Notes under the pieces: generated by a model
Databases searched by the model: none
What the model saw: the letters and a program-made list of their open reading frames with translations, nothing else
Told to the model about the DNA's origin: nothing
Part shown: one piece after another, positions 48,857 through 57,633 of the stretch
How the letters are laid out: each line of letters starts with the position of its first letter
How positions within the stretch are numbered: position 1 is the first letter of the stretch
Made by a program: the position numbers and the translations under genes
DNA from: DATEEG01 sp035525055
Lineage (GTDB): Bacteria > Actinomycetota > Acidimicrobiia > Spongiisociales > ZC4RG35
Length of the DNA stretch: 64,000 nucleotides
Direction: 5' to 3'
Assembly: GCA_035525055.1 (NCBI GenBank)
Contig: DATLEZ010000175.1
Coordinates: forward strand, 6,161 to 70,160

Positions 48857-49671
48857 CACATCACCAACTTCCTCTCGGCAGGCTCGAGACTGTCGTAGTT
48901 GTAGAGCTGCTTTCCGCAGACGAACTTCTGGAAAGTGGGAGGCGTGCCCAGGCCGTAGATGGAGAACTTCCGGTCGATCATCTCGGTATCGGCGTCGGTC
49001 CACTCCCCCGGTACGCAGTCGATCCCCAACGACTTGACCGCGCCACCGACGTAGATCGCTCCCTCATACATCGAGTCGCCGAGGTTGGTCCCGGCATCGC
49101 CACAAATGATGATCCGGCCCCGCTGCATCATGAAGCCGGTCAGCGTTCCGGCGTCGCCGGCGACCAGGATCGTGCCGCCTTTCTGATCGATCCCGGTTCG
49201 CGCTCCCACGCTGCCGTGAACGACCAGATCACCGCCCCGCAGAGCCGCCCCGGCCAATGAGCCGGCCACCTTGTCGATGACGACCACCCCCGACATCATG
49301 TTTTCGCATGTTGCCCACCCGACCCGTCCGGTGATGTGGACCTCTGGACCGTCGATCAGACCACAGCCGAAGTAACCCAGGCTTCCCTCGAACTTGATCT
49401 TGCAGCGCTGGAGGATCCCCACCGCGATCGAGTGCTTAGCGCCGGGATTGAGGACGGTGATGTCGCGCACTCCCTTGTCGGAAAGAAGCCAACGCAATTC
49501 GAGGTTGATCTGGCGGGTGGTGAGCTTGGCGGCGTCAAACTGAGCTTTCGACCCCTCGATCTCGGAGATCATCGGGACATCGGCGACGGGCTCGGAGAGC
49601 CCGCGGGCGTCGTAGGTGATCTGACGCCGGCCTGCGCTGTCGACCCGACCTGGTGCTGGCCGACTGCTCAT
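48856..49671 (-). CDS. mgsB: N-methylglutamate synthase subunit B-like, set 2
   Basis: 271 aa from ATG 49671 (overlapping the micro-cistron stop as ATGA); a GTG at 49680 is possible. GXGXG beta-helix: GSLGYFGCGLIDGPEVHITG, GGDLVVHGSVGARTGIDQKG and GGTILVAGDAGTLTGFMMQR. About 45 residues longer than set 1 at the N-terminus (RQITYDARGLSEPVADVPMI). The end FVCGKQLYNYDSLEP resembles set 1. Confidence 0.8.
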   Translation of the reverse strand: MSSRPAPGRVDSAGRRQITYDARGLSEPVADVPMISEIEGSKAQFDAAKLTTRQINLELRWLLSDKGVRDITVLNPGAKHSIAVGILQRCKIKFEGSLGYFGCGLIDGPEVHITGRVGWATCENMMSGVVVIDKVAGSLAGAALRGGDLVVHGSVGARTGIDQKGGTILVAGDAGTLTGFMMQRGRIIICGDAGTNLGDSMYEGAIYVGGAVKSLGIDCVPGEWTDADTEMIDRKFSIYGLGTPPTFQKFVCGKQLYNYDSLEPAERKLVM

Positions 49672-49801
49672 CGCGTCCACACCAGCACCTCGCCCTCATA
49701 AGGGTCAATGGATGCTGTTATCTCGCGGTCGATCATGCTCATCGCGTCCATACCAGGACCTCGCCCTCATAAGGGTCGTAGGTATCTATCTCGCGGTCGA
49801 T
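49667..49801. repeat. 64/67-bp tandem duplication of the mgsA2 3' end
   Basis: Copy A (49738-49801) is the real end of mgsA2; copy B (49667-49733) follows it directly. Both contain CTCGCCCTCATAAGGGTC and CATCGCGTCCA, and differ by a few substitutions and three inserted bases, so the event is not very recent. Both copies include the stop and the overlapping ATG of the next cistron. Confidence 0.9.
49668..49742 (-). CDS. 24-codon micro-cistron created by the duplication
   Basis: ATG 49742 overlaps the mgsA2 stop (ATGA). The frame runs through copy B and its stop overlaps the mgsB2 ATG (again ATGA). The peptide begins MSMIDREITASIDPYEGEVL and repeats the last residues of MgsA2. Its reading frame is preserved despite divergence, so it may be kept for translational coupling rather than for the peptide. 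Confidence 0.5.
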   Translation of the reverse strand: MSMIDREITASIDPYEGEVLVWTR

Positions 49802-50671
49802 GATGGCCCTTATGGCCACCTCCTCGGACGCCATTGCGACCAGTTCATCGGACTCGAAAAGGACCAGGGGCTTGGCGGCCATTGCGTCCTTGGCAACACC
49901 CAGCGCATCGGCCGTGACGACCATATATGTGAACACTCCGTCGAGATCTTCGAGGCTCTTGTGCATCGCGTCCTCGAGACCGTGGCCTTCAGCCATCTTC
50001 TCGGCGAGGTACACAGCGATGATCTCGGAGTCGCATTCGGACTGAAAGCGGTGTCCGCTGCGTTCCAGCCGCCTCTTCCAGTGGAAGTAGTTGGTGAGTT
50101 GGCCGTTATGAACCACGGCAACATCGGAGAAAGGGTAGGCCCAGTACGGATGGGCTCCCGAAATGTCCACGTCGGACTCGGTAGCCATGCGGACATGACC
50201 GATGGCATGGGTGCCCTGGAAACCGGGAAGCTTGTACAGGTTGGCGACCTCGCTGGCATCGCCCAAATCCTTGACGATCTCGAGCGAACGCCCCAGAGAT
50301 AGGACCTCGCAACCTGGAATGTTCTCCATGTAGTCGGCGAGAGCCTTGAGATCGCCGTCGTATCGGATCAGCGCTCGATAGGCGTATTCGGTTTCCCCTT
50401 CCACCCGTTCGACCGAGGCCCCGATCTTGTGCAAGCGCGACTCCACTTCGATGCGGCTCCGCTCGAGGCGGTCGGAGAAGTCAAAGCCGCGGGGATCGTT
50501 GGCATCGGCCAGCTTGAAGCGAATCACCACTTCGCCTTCGGTGGCAGGGCCGAACAGGGCATAGCCCGTCGAGTCGGGCCCCCGGTGCTTCATCGACTGC
50601 AACATGCGCGACATCTCGGTCCCGATGTCGGAGGCAGCGTCCCGATGGATTATCCCCGCAATACCGCACAT
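49739..50671 (-). CDS. mgsA: N-methylglutamate synthase subunit A-like, set 2
   Basis: 310 aa beginning MCGIAGIIHRDAA, with nucleophile Cys2. Class II amidotransferase motifs: KHRGPDSTGYALFG, IGHVRMATESDVD, VAVVHNGQLTNYFHW and CDSEIIAVYLAEKM. First gene of the leftward operon mgsA2 - micro-cistron - mgsB2 - mgsC2 - X - FAD oxidase, probably continuing after 150 bp into amt. Confidence 0.82.
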   Translation of the reverse strand: MCGIAGIIHRDAASDIGTEMSRMLQSMKHRGPDSTGYALFGPATEGEVVIRFKLADANDPRGFDFSDRLERSRIEVESRLHKIGASVERVEGETEYAYRALIRYDGDLKALADYMENIPGCEVLSLGRSLEIVKDLGDASEVANLYKLPGFQGTHAIGHVRMATESDVDISGAHPYWAYPFSDVAVVHNGQLTNYFHWKRRLERSGHRFQSECDSEIIAVYLAEKMAEGHGLEDAMHKSLEDLDGVFTYMVVTADALGVAKDAMAAKPLVLFESDELVAMASEEVAIRAIIDREIDTYDPYEGEVLVWTR

Positions 50672-51005
50672 CGTTGGTCCTTTCTCGCCTTGTCGCCGAT
50701 CCTACCAAGGGTAATCCATGTTCACCATGGAGAAACTTTGGACTCGTGGGTCAGGTCGGCCTGAGGGCAGGCATTCAACCCTCACGAAACCTGGCGTAAC
50801 GCTCCCGGTTTCCGGGACTCCCAGGCCACATTACGAATTCGGCGGGAGCCACCGGCCAAATTACGAGGGGCCACTCACGGGCGAAACCATTCTTCGCTAA
50901 CTCTTGCCTGTTTCTGACGCCCATAGACCACGCCGACCCAGACCTACTATCAAACTTTGGAGAAGAAGGCTGCAGCATCGAGTTTCGACCTGTTTTGCTG
51001 GGACG
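50672..51005. promoter_or_regulatory. Gene-free control region upstream of mgs set 2
   Basis: 334 bp between mgsA2 and the glutamine-synthetase-like gene. It contains an inverted repeat TCCATG-TTCAC-CATGGA (50715-50731) and a 13-bp direct repeat GGCCA(C/A)ATTACGA at 50824-50836 and 50854-50866, spaced 30 bp (about three helical turns). The pair looks like regulator binding sites. No coding sequence is convincing here. Confidence 0.4.
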
Positions 51006-52406
51006 TCAGGGCAACACGTCTAGATAGGTTTCAATGTCCCAGTCGGAAACGGTCGCGATGAAGCGATTCCACTCGTCGGTCTTGTAGTGCCAGAACACTT
51101 TCCACATATCGCCGGGCAGGGCCGATCGAACCACCTGGTCCCGCTCGAGAGCCTCTAACGCAGCCCCAAAGTGCTCAGGGATCCTTGTTACCTTCTTCCC
51201 ACCGGCGATGGCGTCGTAGATGTTGCGCTCCTCGGGGGGACCGGGGTCGAGCTTGCGTTTGATCCCATCCTCCATGGCCTTGATGAGAGCGGCGAACGAC
51301 AGGTACGGGTTGACGGCCGAGTCGACGGATCGATACTCGAACCGGCCGGGGGCGGAAATGCGGAGGGCGGTCGTGCGATTCTGGAATCCCCAGTCGGCGA
51401 AGACCGGGGCCCAGAACCCGGCGTCCCAGAAGCGCCGGTAAGAGTTGACGGTGGACGCCGAAATACAAGTGAGGGCGGGTAAGTGCTCAAGGACTCCACC
51501 GATCGACCACAAACCGATTTCACCCGGAAGGCGGGGGTTCTTGCCCTCGGGCATGAACATGTTCTTGTCGCCCTTCCAGAGTGAGATGTTGTGGTGGCAT
51601 CCATTTGCTGAAACCCCCATGAACGGCTTGGGCATGAAGCAGGCGAACGCCCCCATCTCCCGGCCCACCTGTCGACAGATCTGGCGATAGGTGGTGAGCC
51701 GGTCGGCGGTGAGCTCGGCGCGGTCGAACATGAAGTTGAGCTCGAGTTGGCCGGGAGCGTCTTCGTGATCACCCTGAATCATTTCCAGTCCCATTGCCTT
51801 GCCGTACTCCATCACCTTGTGGATCAAGGGCTGCAGCTCTGAGAACTGGTCGATGTGGTAGCAGTAAGGCTTGGTCTTGCCCTCCACCGACGGAGTTCCG
51901 TCAGGATTCAACTTGAGCCACATCATCTCCGGTTCGGTCCCAACCCGGAGGTGAAGACCGCTGTCCTTCTCGAACTTCTCATGAATCCGCTTGAGGTTGC
52001 CCCGGCAATCGGACGTGAGGTAGGCACCTCCGTCCTCCTCTTCTTCCCGTCCCCGGAAGAGAGTGCAGAACACGCGGGCGGTCCTGGAATCCCAGGGAAG
52101 GACGCAGAAGGTCTCCGGGTCCGGCATGCCCACCAATTCCCGAGCTTCAGGTCCGTAACCGATGTAGTTGCCGTTGCGGTCGGTGAAGAGGTTGGCGGTT
52201 GCGCCGTATACGAGTTGAAACCCGTTGTTGGCCATGCGCTCCCACTGGGCGGCGGGCACACCCTTGCCCATGATCCGACCAGTCACCGAAACGAACTGGT
52301 AGTACATGTACTCGACGCCGGCAGCATCGATCTGCTTGCGGACTTCCCGGATCGCCGCGTCGCGGCCCTTCTGGTCGACGAAGCGTTCCAGGTCCGATCT
52401 CGCCAC
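51006..52406 (-). CDS. Glutamine-synthetase-family gamma-glutamyl ligase
   Basis: 466 aa from a GTG at 52406 with AAAGGAAC upstream; the 559-aa frame is an overextension into the control region. GS active-site blocks: GTEPEMMWLKL, IQGDHEDAPGQLELNF, FMPKPFMGVSANGCHHNISL, ASTVNSYRRF and EYRSVDSAVNPYLSF. It is clearly different from gmaS and from housekeeping GlnA. Its place between mgs set 2 and the mgd genes suggests a second gamma-glutamyl-amine ligase, perhaps for another amine such as ethanolamine or a polyamine; substrate unknown. Confidence 0.75.
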   Translation of the reverse strand: MARSDLERFVDQKGRDAAIREVRKQIDAAGVEYMYYQFVSVTGRIMGKGVPAAQWERMANNGFQLVYGATANLFTDRNGNYIGYGPEARELVGMPDPETFCVLPWDSRTARVFCTLFRGREEEEDGGAYLTSDCRGNLKRIHEKFEKDSGLHLRVGTEPEMMWLKLNPDGTPSVEGKTKPYCYHIDQFSELQPLIHKVMEYGKAMGLEMIQGDHEDAPGQLELNFMFDRAELTADRLTTYRQICRQVGREMGAFACFMPKPFMGVSANGCHHNISLWKGDKNMFMPEGKNPRLPGEIGLWSIGGVLEHLPALTCISASTVNSYRRFWDAGFWAPVFADWGFQNRTTALRISAPGRFEYRSVDSAVNPYLSFAALIKAMEDGIKRKLDPGPPEERNIYDAIAGGKKVTRIPEHFGAALEALERDQVVRSALPGDMWKVFWHYKTDEWNRFIATVSDWDIETYLDVLP

Positions 52407-52454
52407 GTTGTTCCTTTCGCACGATGCTGGCTCGCTCGCCCGGGAGCGGTTGGC

Positions 52455-52475
52455 GGCCGATCCTAAACATCGGCC
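52455..52475. promoter_or_regulatory. Palindromic operator candidate
   Basis: GGCCGAT (52455-52461), spacer CCTAAAC, ATCGGCC (52469-52475): a perfect 7-bp-arm dyad in the intergenic region between the divergent GS-like ligase and XRE-cupin regulator genes. A natural binding site for that regulator. Confidence 0.45.
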
Positions 52476-52556
52476 CGGATCCACTGCCCGGAAACCGTGG
52501 TAACGATTGATGAAACCTGGACCCGAAGCGATGGGTCCTGAGTAGCCTTCCGCCGC

Positions 52557-53183
52557 ATGGCCAAGAAACCATCGCCACCGGAGCCGTCGCACGACATCGA
52601 CGCTCAGCTGAGCGAGGCAATTGGCATGCGAGTCCGGTCCTACCGCCTGCAGCTTGGATTCACGATTGCTCAACTCGCCGAGCACTCCGGTCTATCGAAG
52701 GGGATGCTCTCCAAGATCGAGAACGCCCAGGCTTCGCCTTCATTGTCGACTCTGGCCAGGATCTCGGCCGCACTCGATGTGCCCCTGACAGCCTTCTTCG
52801 ATTCTTTCCACGCTCACACCGTGTTGCACGTAAAAGCCGGGCGGGGCCTCGACCTGGTGCCGCGGGGTTCCCGATCGGGACTCCGCTCGCAGCTGCTCGG
52901 AAACCTCCGGGGCACCCACCGGCGCCTGGAACCGATCCTGTACACGCTGAATCGTCGCTCCAAGGTTTCTGAGAGCTTTCGACATCCCGGGACTGAGCTC
53001 CTCTACATGATCGAAGGGACGATGGAGTACGGATACGGCGCCCAGCGGTTCACTTTGGAAAAGGGTGACTCACTCCAGTTCGATGGGGAGGTAACCCACG
53101 GGCCGGTCCGCTTGATCGAAATCCCGGTAAAGCTCCTATCCGTGAAGGCCTATGGCACCGGGGATGGGAGCGCGGATCACTAG
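52557..53183 (+). CDS. XRE-cupin transcriptional regulator
   Basis: 208 aa. N-terminal helix-turn-helix (residues about 20-80: RVRSYRLQLGFTIAQLAEHS, GLSKGMLSKIENAQASPSLS) and C-terminal cupin (about 135-205: FRHPGTELLYMIEGTMEYGY, FTLEKGDSLQFDGEVTHGP). Regulators of this type control amine, amino-acid and methylamine catabolic operons and bind a small ligand in the cupin. It is divergent from the GS-like ligase and directly upstream of the sox/mgd genes; both are probable targets. Confidence 0.88.
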   Translation: MAKKPSPPEPSHDIDAQLSEAIGMRVRSYRLQLGFTIAQLAEHSGLSKGMLSKIENAQASPSLSTLARISAALDVPLTAFFDSFHAHTVLHVKAGRGLDLVPRGSRSGLRSQLLGNLRGTHRRLEPILYTLNRRSKVSESFRHPGTELLYMIEGTMEYGYGAQRFTLEKGDSLQFDGEVTHGPVRLIEIPVKLLSVKAYGTGDGSADH

Positions 53184-53249
53184 CACGCAGGGCCCGTTCA
53201 CTCAGAGTGGATCGCGTTTCCTCGCCCTCGTACAATCCGCCGCTTCCAC

Positions 53250-54521
53250 ATGACAAGCAAAGGCCGCCGCCTCCCAGCCAAATTCAGCGCCTTGAACCTC
53301 GTTCGACGGGGGCTGAGCGGTGAGGCCTGGCCACCGGCCTGGCGTCGCCACGATCTGGGTCAGGCCTACGACGTCGTCATCATCGGGGCCGGGGTGCATG
53401 GGCTGGCCACGGCCTACTACCTGGCCGAGAACCACGGCATCACCAACGTAGCTGTGGTCGACAAGGGGTACGTCGGAGGGGGCGGGTCCGGTCGCAACAC
53501 CGCCATCGTCCGGTCCAACTACCTGACTCCGGAAGGTGTGCGGTTCTACGACCGCTCGGTCCATCTCTATCGCAACTTGGCTGCCGACCTCAACTACAAC
53601 GTGATGTTCTCGCGCCGGGGCCATCTCACGCTGGCGCACAATGACGGCGCCGTGCGAACCATGCGCTGGCGGGCCGAAGTCAACAAGGTGCAGGGAATCG
53701 ACTCGGAGGTGATCGGGCCGAAGGAGATCAAAGAACTCGTCCCGGAGATGGACACCTCCGATCACGCCCGGTATCCGATCCTCGGCGCTCTCTATCACCC
53801 GCCGGGAGGGGTAATTCGCCACGATGCCGTGAACTGGGGGTATGCCCGCGGCGCCGATGCCCGCGGGGTCCAGATCCATCAGAACACGACCGTGACCGCC
53901 ATCAAAACTTCGGCCGGAAAGGTCACCGGCGTCACCACCGACCAAGGCGATATAGCCACTCCGATCGTGATCAACTGCACCGCCGGGTGGGCCACCACCA
54001 TTTCCGACATGGTCGGGGTCAACCTGCCGATCATCACGCACCCCCTGCAGGCCGCCGTCACCGAGCCGGTCAAGTTCTTCCTCCACGCAGTCGTGGTCTC
54101 AGGCTCGCTGCACGTCTATGTGAGCCAGACCGAACGGGGCGAGTTGATCTTCGGGGCATCCGTCGATCCATACGCCTCCTATTCCATGCGTGGTTCGCTT
54201 GAGTTCACAGAAGAACTGGCGGGGCACGTTCTCGAGCTGATTCCCTCGATCTCCAAGATGCGGTTATTGCGGCAATGGGCAGGACTGTGCGATATGACCC
54301 CCGACTACTCGCCGATCATGGGCTTCACGCCAATCGAAGGCTTTCTGGTCGATGTGGGTTGGGGTACGTATGGCTTCAAGGCAGGCCCGGTTTCCGGTGA
54401 GGCGATGGCCGAAGCGGTGGCGACCAACAAGACGCCCGAGATCATCGCCGCCTTCGACCTGGCCCGTTTTCCGGAAGGCCGATTGGTGGGCGAGAAGGGT
54501 GCGGCCTCGGTCGGCCACTAA
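53250..54521 (+). CDS. mgdA: N-methylglutamate dehydrogenase subunit A / sarcosine oxidase beta-like
   Basis: 423 aa, homologous to SoxB. FAD motif YDVVIIGAGVHGLATAYYLA, then YVGGGGSGRNTAIVRSNYLT, and C-terminal LVDVGWGTYGFKAGPVSGEA. The N-terminal 35 residues (ALNLVRRGLSGEAWPPAW) match the heterotetrameric SoxB/MgdA family. It carries the flavin where N-methylglutamate (or sarcosine) is oxidised. The start overlap and gene order B-D-A-G are typical. With gmaS and mgsABC nearby, the N-methylglutamate role is preferred. Confidence 0.78.
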   Translation: MTSKGRRLPAKFSALNLVRRGLSGEAWPPAWRRHDLGQAYDVVIIGAGVHGLATAYYLAENHGITNVAVVDKGYVGGGGSGRNTAIVRSNYLTPEGVRFYDRSVHLYRNLAADLNYNVMFSRRGHLTLAHNDGAVRTMRWRAEVNKVQGIDSEVIGPKEIKELVPEMDTSDHARYPILGALYHPPGGVIRHDAVNWGYARGADARGVQIHQNTTVTAIKTSAGKVTGVTTDQGDIATPIVINCTAGWATTISDMVGVNLPIITHPLQAAVTEPVKFFLHAVVVSGSLHVYVSQTERGELIFGASVDPYASYSMRGSLEFTEELAGHVLELIPSISKMRLLRQWAGLCDMTPDYSPIMGFTPIEGFLVDVGWGTYGFKAGPVSGEAMAEAVATNKTPEIIAAFDLARFPEGRLVGEKGAASVGH

Positions 54522-54799
54522 TGATCACTGTTCCCTGCCCATGGTGCGGTCCCCGCAATTCCGCCGACCTCCGGTACGTCGGAGAGTCGCGTCCTCGTCC
54601 CGATCCCAATACCGCTAGCACCGGCCAGTGGCGGGCCTATCTCCACGAGCGCCAGAACCCGGCCAGTTGGACCACAGAGACCTGGTACTGCCGAACAGGT
54701 TGCCGTCGCTACTTCGTGGTCGAACGCCACGCTTCAACCAACGAAATCAGGGCTTCGCGTCCACCCCGTCGTCAGCTTGAGCTCAAGGCGGACTCGTGA
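54521..54799 (+). CDS. mgdB: N-methylglutamate dehydrogenase subunit B / SoxD-like
   Basis: 92 aa, beginning MITVPCPWCGPRNSADLRYV. The conserved zinc-binding cysteines are in CPWCG and WYCRTGCRRYF, as in sarcosine oxidase delta. The ATG directly follows the mgdA end with overlap, and the TGA overlaps the mgdC GTG. Small structural subunit of the heterotetramer. Confidence 0.85.
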   Translation: MITVPCPWCGPRNSADLRYVGESRPRPDPNTASTGQWRAYLHERQNPASWTTETWYCRTGCRRYFVVERHASTNEIRASRPPRRQLELKADS

Positions 54800-57633
54800 C
54801 CGGCCGTCTGCCGCCACAGCCGGGCGAAATCATCGACCGATCGAGGTCCATCGAGTTCACCTTCGACGGTCACACCCATCACGGTCATCCCGGGGACACG
54901 ATCGCCTCGGCGCTGCTGGCCGAGGAGGTGAAGGTTCTCTCCCGGAGTTACAAGTACCACCGACCGCGCGGAGTTATGACCGCCAGCTACCTCGACCCCG
55001 GCGCCACCATGCAAGTGGGTGACGAGCCGAACGTGCGGGGCGCCCATCGCATGCTCGAGGCGGCGATGCAGGTGGCGAGCCAGAACCGCTGGCCGAGCCT
55101 CGCCTTCGACGTCTTTGCGGCCAACGACGTGGTCGCACGATTCCTCACGGCGGGCTTTTACTACAAGACCTTCATCAGGCCCCAGCGCCTCTGGCCCTGG
55201 TACGACTCGGTTCTGACCCGATTCGCGGCGGGCGGCCGGGTCTCCTCAGATTCAGCTCATGGCTATTTCGACAAGCGGTATGCCCATCCCGATGTGCTGG
55301 TGGCAGGAGGCGGTCCGGCCGGGATCTCGGCCGCCGTCGCCGCGGCGGATGCCGGTGCCTCAGTGCTCCTCGTCGAAGAGGAATACCAACTCGGCGGGTT
55401 TCTGCGGTTCGAGCCGGCCTCTTTGCGATTACTTGCCGAGCTGCGCAGGGAGGTAGCGGCGCGCTCGGGAATCGAAGTCCTCACAAACTCGGTCGTTACG
55501 GGCCGCTACGACGAGAACTGGGTAGCCATCGTCCAGCGAGGACTTCCCGACATCCACGAGAGGCTGATCAAGGCCCGGGCCAAGACCCTGGTGGTGGCCC
55601 CGGGCCTGATCGAACGACCCTTTGTATTCGAAGGCAACGACCTGCCAGGGGTGATGCTGTCAACCGGTGTGCGAAGGCTCATCAATCTGTGGGCGGTCAA
55701 ACCAGGCACCTGGGCCGTCGTGACGACCGCCAATGAATCCGGAGATGCCGCAGTGGCAGACCTTGAGCGAGTCGGGGTGCTGATCCGCCATGTTGCCGAC
55801 GCCCGCCGCGGCGAAGCGATCGCACGAGTCGGAGGAGGCAAGAAGGGAGTCCGCTGGGCCGAGCTCACCGATGGCAATCGGATCGACTGTGACCTCGTGG
55901 TGACTGCAACCGGGTGGACCGCTCCCACCTCGCTCCTCAACATGGCCGGTGATCGACCGGTCTACGACCCGGGAGCGGCAAGGTTCTTCTCGTCGCACCT
56001 ACCCGACAACGTGATGGTGGCCGGCTCGATTGCGGGAGATGGCAGCACCGCCGAACTGATCGAGCACGCCGATGCCGTCGGGCGGGAGGCGGCCCGCAGG
56101 GCATTCCGCATCAGACGAGCCTGGCAAGCAGCCCGGCCCTGGGCAGCACCGGTCCAGGACGACCAAGAATTGCCACCAGTCGAAATCACACCGCTGCTGC
56201 GTCGGCTTCATCCCGAGCTGTATCGATCTTCGACTCACGGGATGGTCGACTTCAGCGAAGACGTCTCGTCAAAGGACATCCTTGCGGCAAGTGCAGAGGG
56301 CTATGACTCCGTCGAACTGGTGAAGCGCTACACCACTGTCACGATGGGTCCCAATCAGGGCAAACTCGAAACCGTCAATGCGGTGGCGGTCCTCGGAGAG
56401 GCCCGGGGTGAGACCATCGACCAGGTGGGCACCACGGTGTGGCGGCCTCCCTACGCTCCGATCACCCTGGGCGCCCTCGGGGGAAGGGCCTGGGACCCGG
56501 TCCGCTACTCACCGATGCAACCCTGGCATGAGGTCAACGGTGCCGTGCCATTGGTGGCCGGTCAATGGATCCGGCCCGATCACTATGGCGACCCCGAAGC
56601 CGAGGTGGTCAATGTCCGGAGCAACGTGGGTGTCATCGACGTTACGCCCCTTGGCAAGCTGGATCTGCGAGGTCCCGATGTTCCCAAGCTGCTCAACCTT
56701 GTCTACACCAACAAATGGTCCAGGCTCGACATCGGCGGAGTCCGCTACGGAGTCATGTGCGCCGAGGACGGAGTCGTCATGGATGACGGGGTCACCGGCC
56801 GGCTCTCCGAGGATCAATATCTGATGACCACCACTTCCTCGGGAGCTGCCACCGTCTGGGAATGGATCGAGAACTGGCTGCAAACGGAGCATCCCGAGTG
56901 GAAGGTCCACGTAACCCCGGTCACGACTGCGTATGCCTCGATGAACGTCGCCGGGCCTTCCTCCCGGTTGCTGCTGCAACGCCTGGTAGAAGGGATCGAT
57001 CTCTCCTCCGACGCCTTCCCCTACATGACGCTCCGTCAGGGAACCGTGGCGGGGGTCGATTGCTTCATGTGGCGGATCGGCTTTACCGGTGAACTCTCCT
57101 ACGAGATTCACGTCCCTGCCGGGTATGGCCTCCACGTCTGGGAGGCGTTGTTCGAATCCGGGGAGGGTCTCGACATCGGAGCTTTCGGAGTCGAGGCGCA
57201 GCGCATCATGCGTTTGGAGAAGGGCCACTTCATCGTCGGGCAGGACACCGATGGTCTCATGCAGGGCTACTCGGCTGGCCTCGACTCGCTGATCAAACTC
57301 GACAAGGACGACTTTGCCGGCAAGACCGAACTCGCCTGGCAGCAGCATGGGGAGTACGTGCATCTGGTCGGCCTGCAGCCCGACGACCGGAACGTGGTGC
57401 CGCCCGAGGCGAGCCAGATCATCGAGAACGGCAAGCATATCGCAGGCCGCATCACCTCATCCCGATTCTCCCCCACTCTCGGCCGCTCGATCTGTTTGGG
57501 GGTGGTGGCCCCTCACCTTGCTGCTCCGGGAACTGTGGTCACGATCCAGTTGCCCGATCGGAGCCAGGTCAAAGCGAAGGTGATGCCCCACCACGCCCAC
57601 TTCGATCCGGAAGGAACCCGCCTCCGTGTCTAA
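54796..57633 (+). CDS. mgdC: N-methylglutamate dehydrogenase subunit C / SoxA-like
   Basis: 945 aa from a GTG. Order: N-terminal ferredoxin-like domain 15-90 (GHTHHGHPGDTIASALLAEE), FAD/NAD domain about 165-460 (VLVAGGGPAGISAAVAAADA), linker, then the tetrahydrofolate-binding GcvT-like domain from about 580 on (GVIDVTPLGKLDLRGPDV, FTGELSYEIHVPAGYGLHVW, RLEKGHFIVGQDTD). The folate domain captures the methyl-derived C1 unit as methylene-THF. Full family length, no disruption. Confidence 0.85.
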   Translation: MTGRLPPQPGEIIDRSRSIEFTFDGHTHHGHPGDTIASALLAEEVKVLSRSYKYHRPRGVMTASYLDPGATMQVGDEPNVRGAHRMLEAAMQVASQNRWPSLAFDVFAANDVVARFLTAGFYYKTFIRPQRLWPWYDSVLTRFAAGGRVSSDSAHGYFDKRYAHPDVLVAGGGPAGISAAVAAADAGASVLLVEEEYQLGGFLRFEPASLRLLAELRREVAARSGIEVLTNSVVTGRYDENWVAIVQRGLPDIHERLIKARAKTLVVAPGLIERPFVFEGNDLPGVMLSTGVRRLINLWAVKPGTWAVVTTANESGDAAVADLERVGVLIRHVADARRGEAIARVGGGKKGVRWAELTDGNRIDCDLVVTATGWTAPTSLLNMAGDRPVYDPGAARFFSSHLPDNVMVAGSIAGDGSTAELIEHADAVGREAARRAFRIRRAWQAARPWAAPVQDDQELPPVEITPLLRRLHPELYRSSTHGMVDFSEDVSSKDILAASAEGYDSVELVKRYTTVTMGPNQGKLETVNAVAVLGEARGETIDQVGTTVWRPPYAPITLGALGGRAWDPVRYSPMQPWHEVNGAVPLVAGQWIRPDHYGDPEAEVVNVRSNVGVIDVTPLGKLDLRGPDVPKLLNLVYTNKWSRLDIGGVRYGVMCAEDGVVMDDGVTGRLSEDQYLMTTTSSGAATVWEWIENWLQTEHPEWKVHVTPVTTAYASMNVAGPSSRLLLQRLVEGIDLSSDAFPYMTLRQGTVAGVDCFMWRIGFTGELSYEIHVPAGYGLHVWEALFESGEGLDIGAFGVEAQRIMRLEKGHFIVGQDTDGLMQGYSAGLDSLIKLDKDDFAGKTELAWQQHGEYVHLVGLQPDDRNVVPPEASQIIENGKHIAGRITSSRFSPTLGRSICLGVVAPHLAAPGTVVTIQLPDRSQVKAKVMPHHAHFDPEGTRLRV

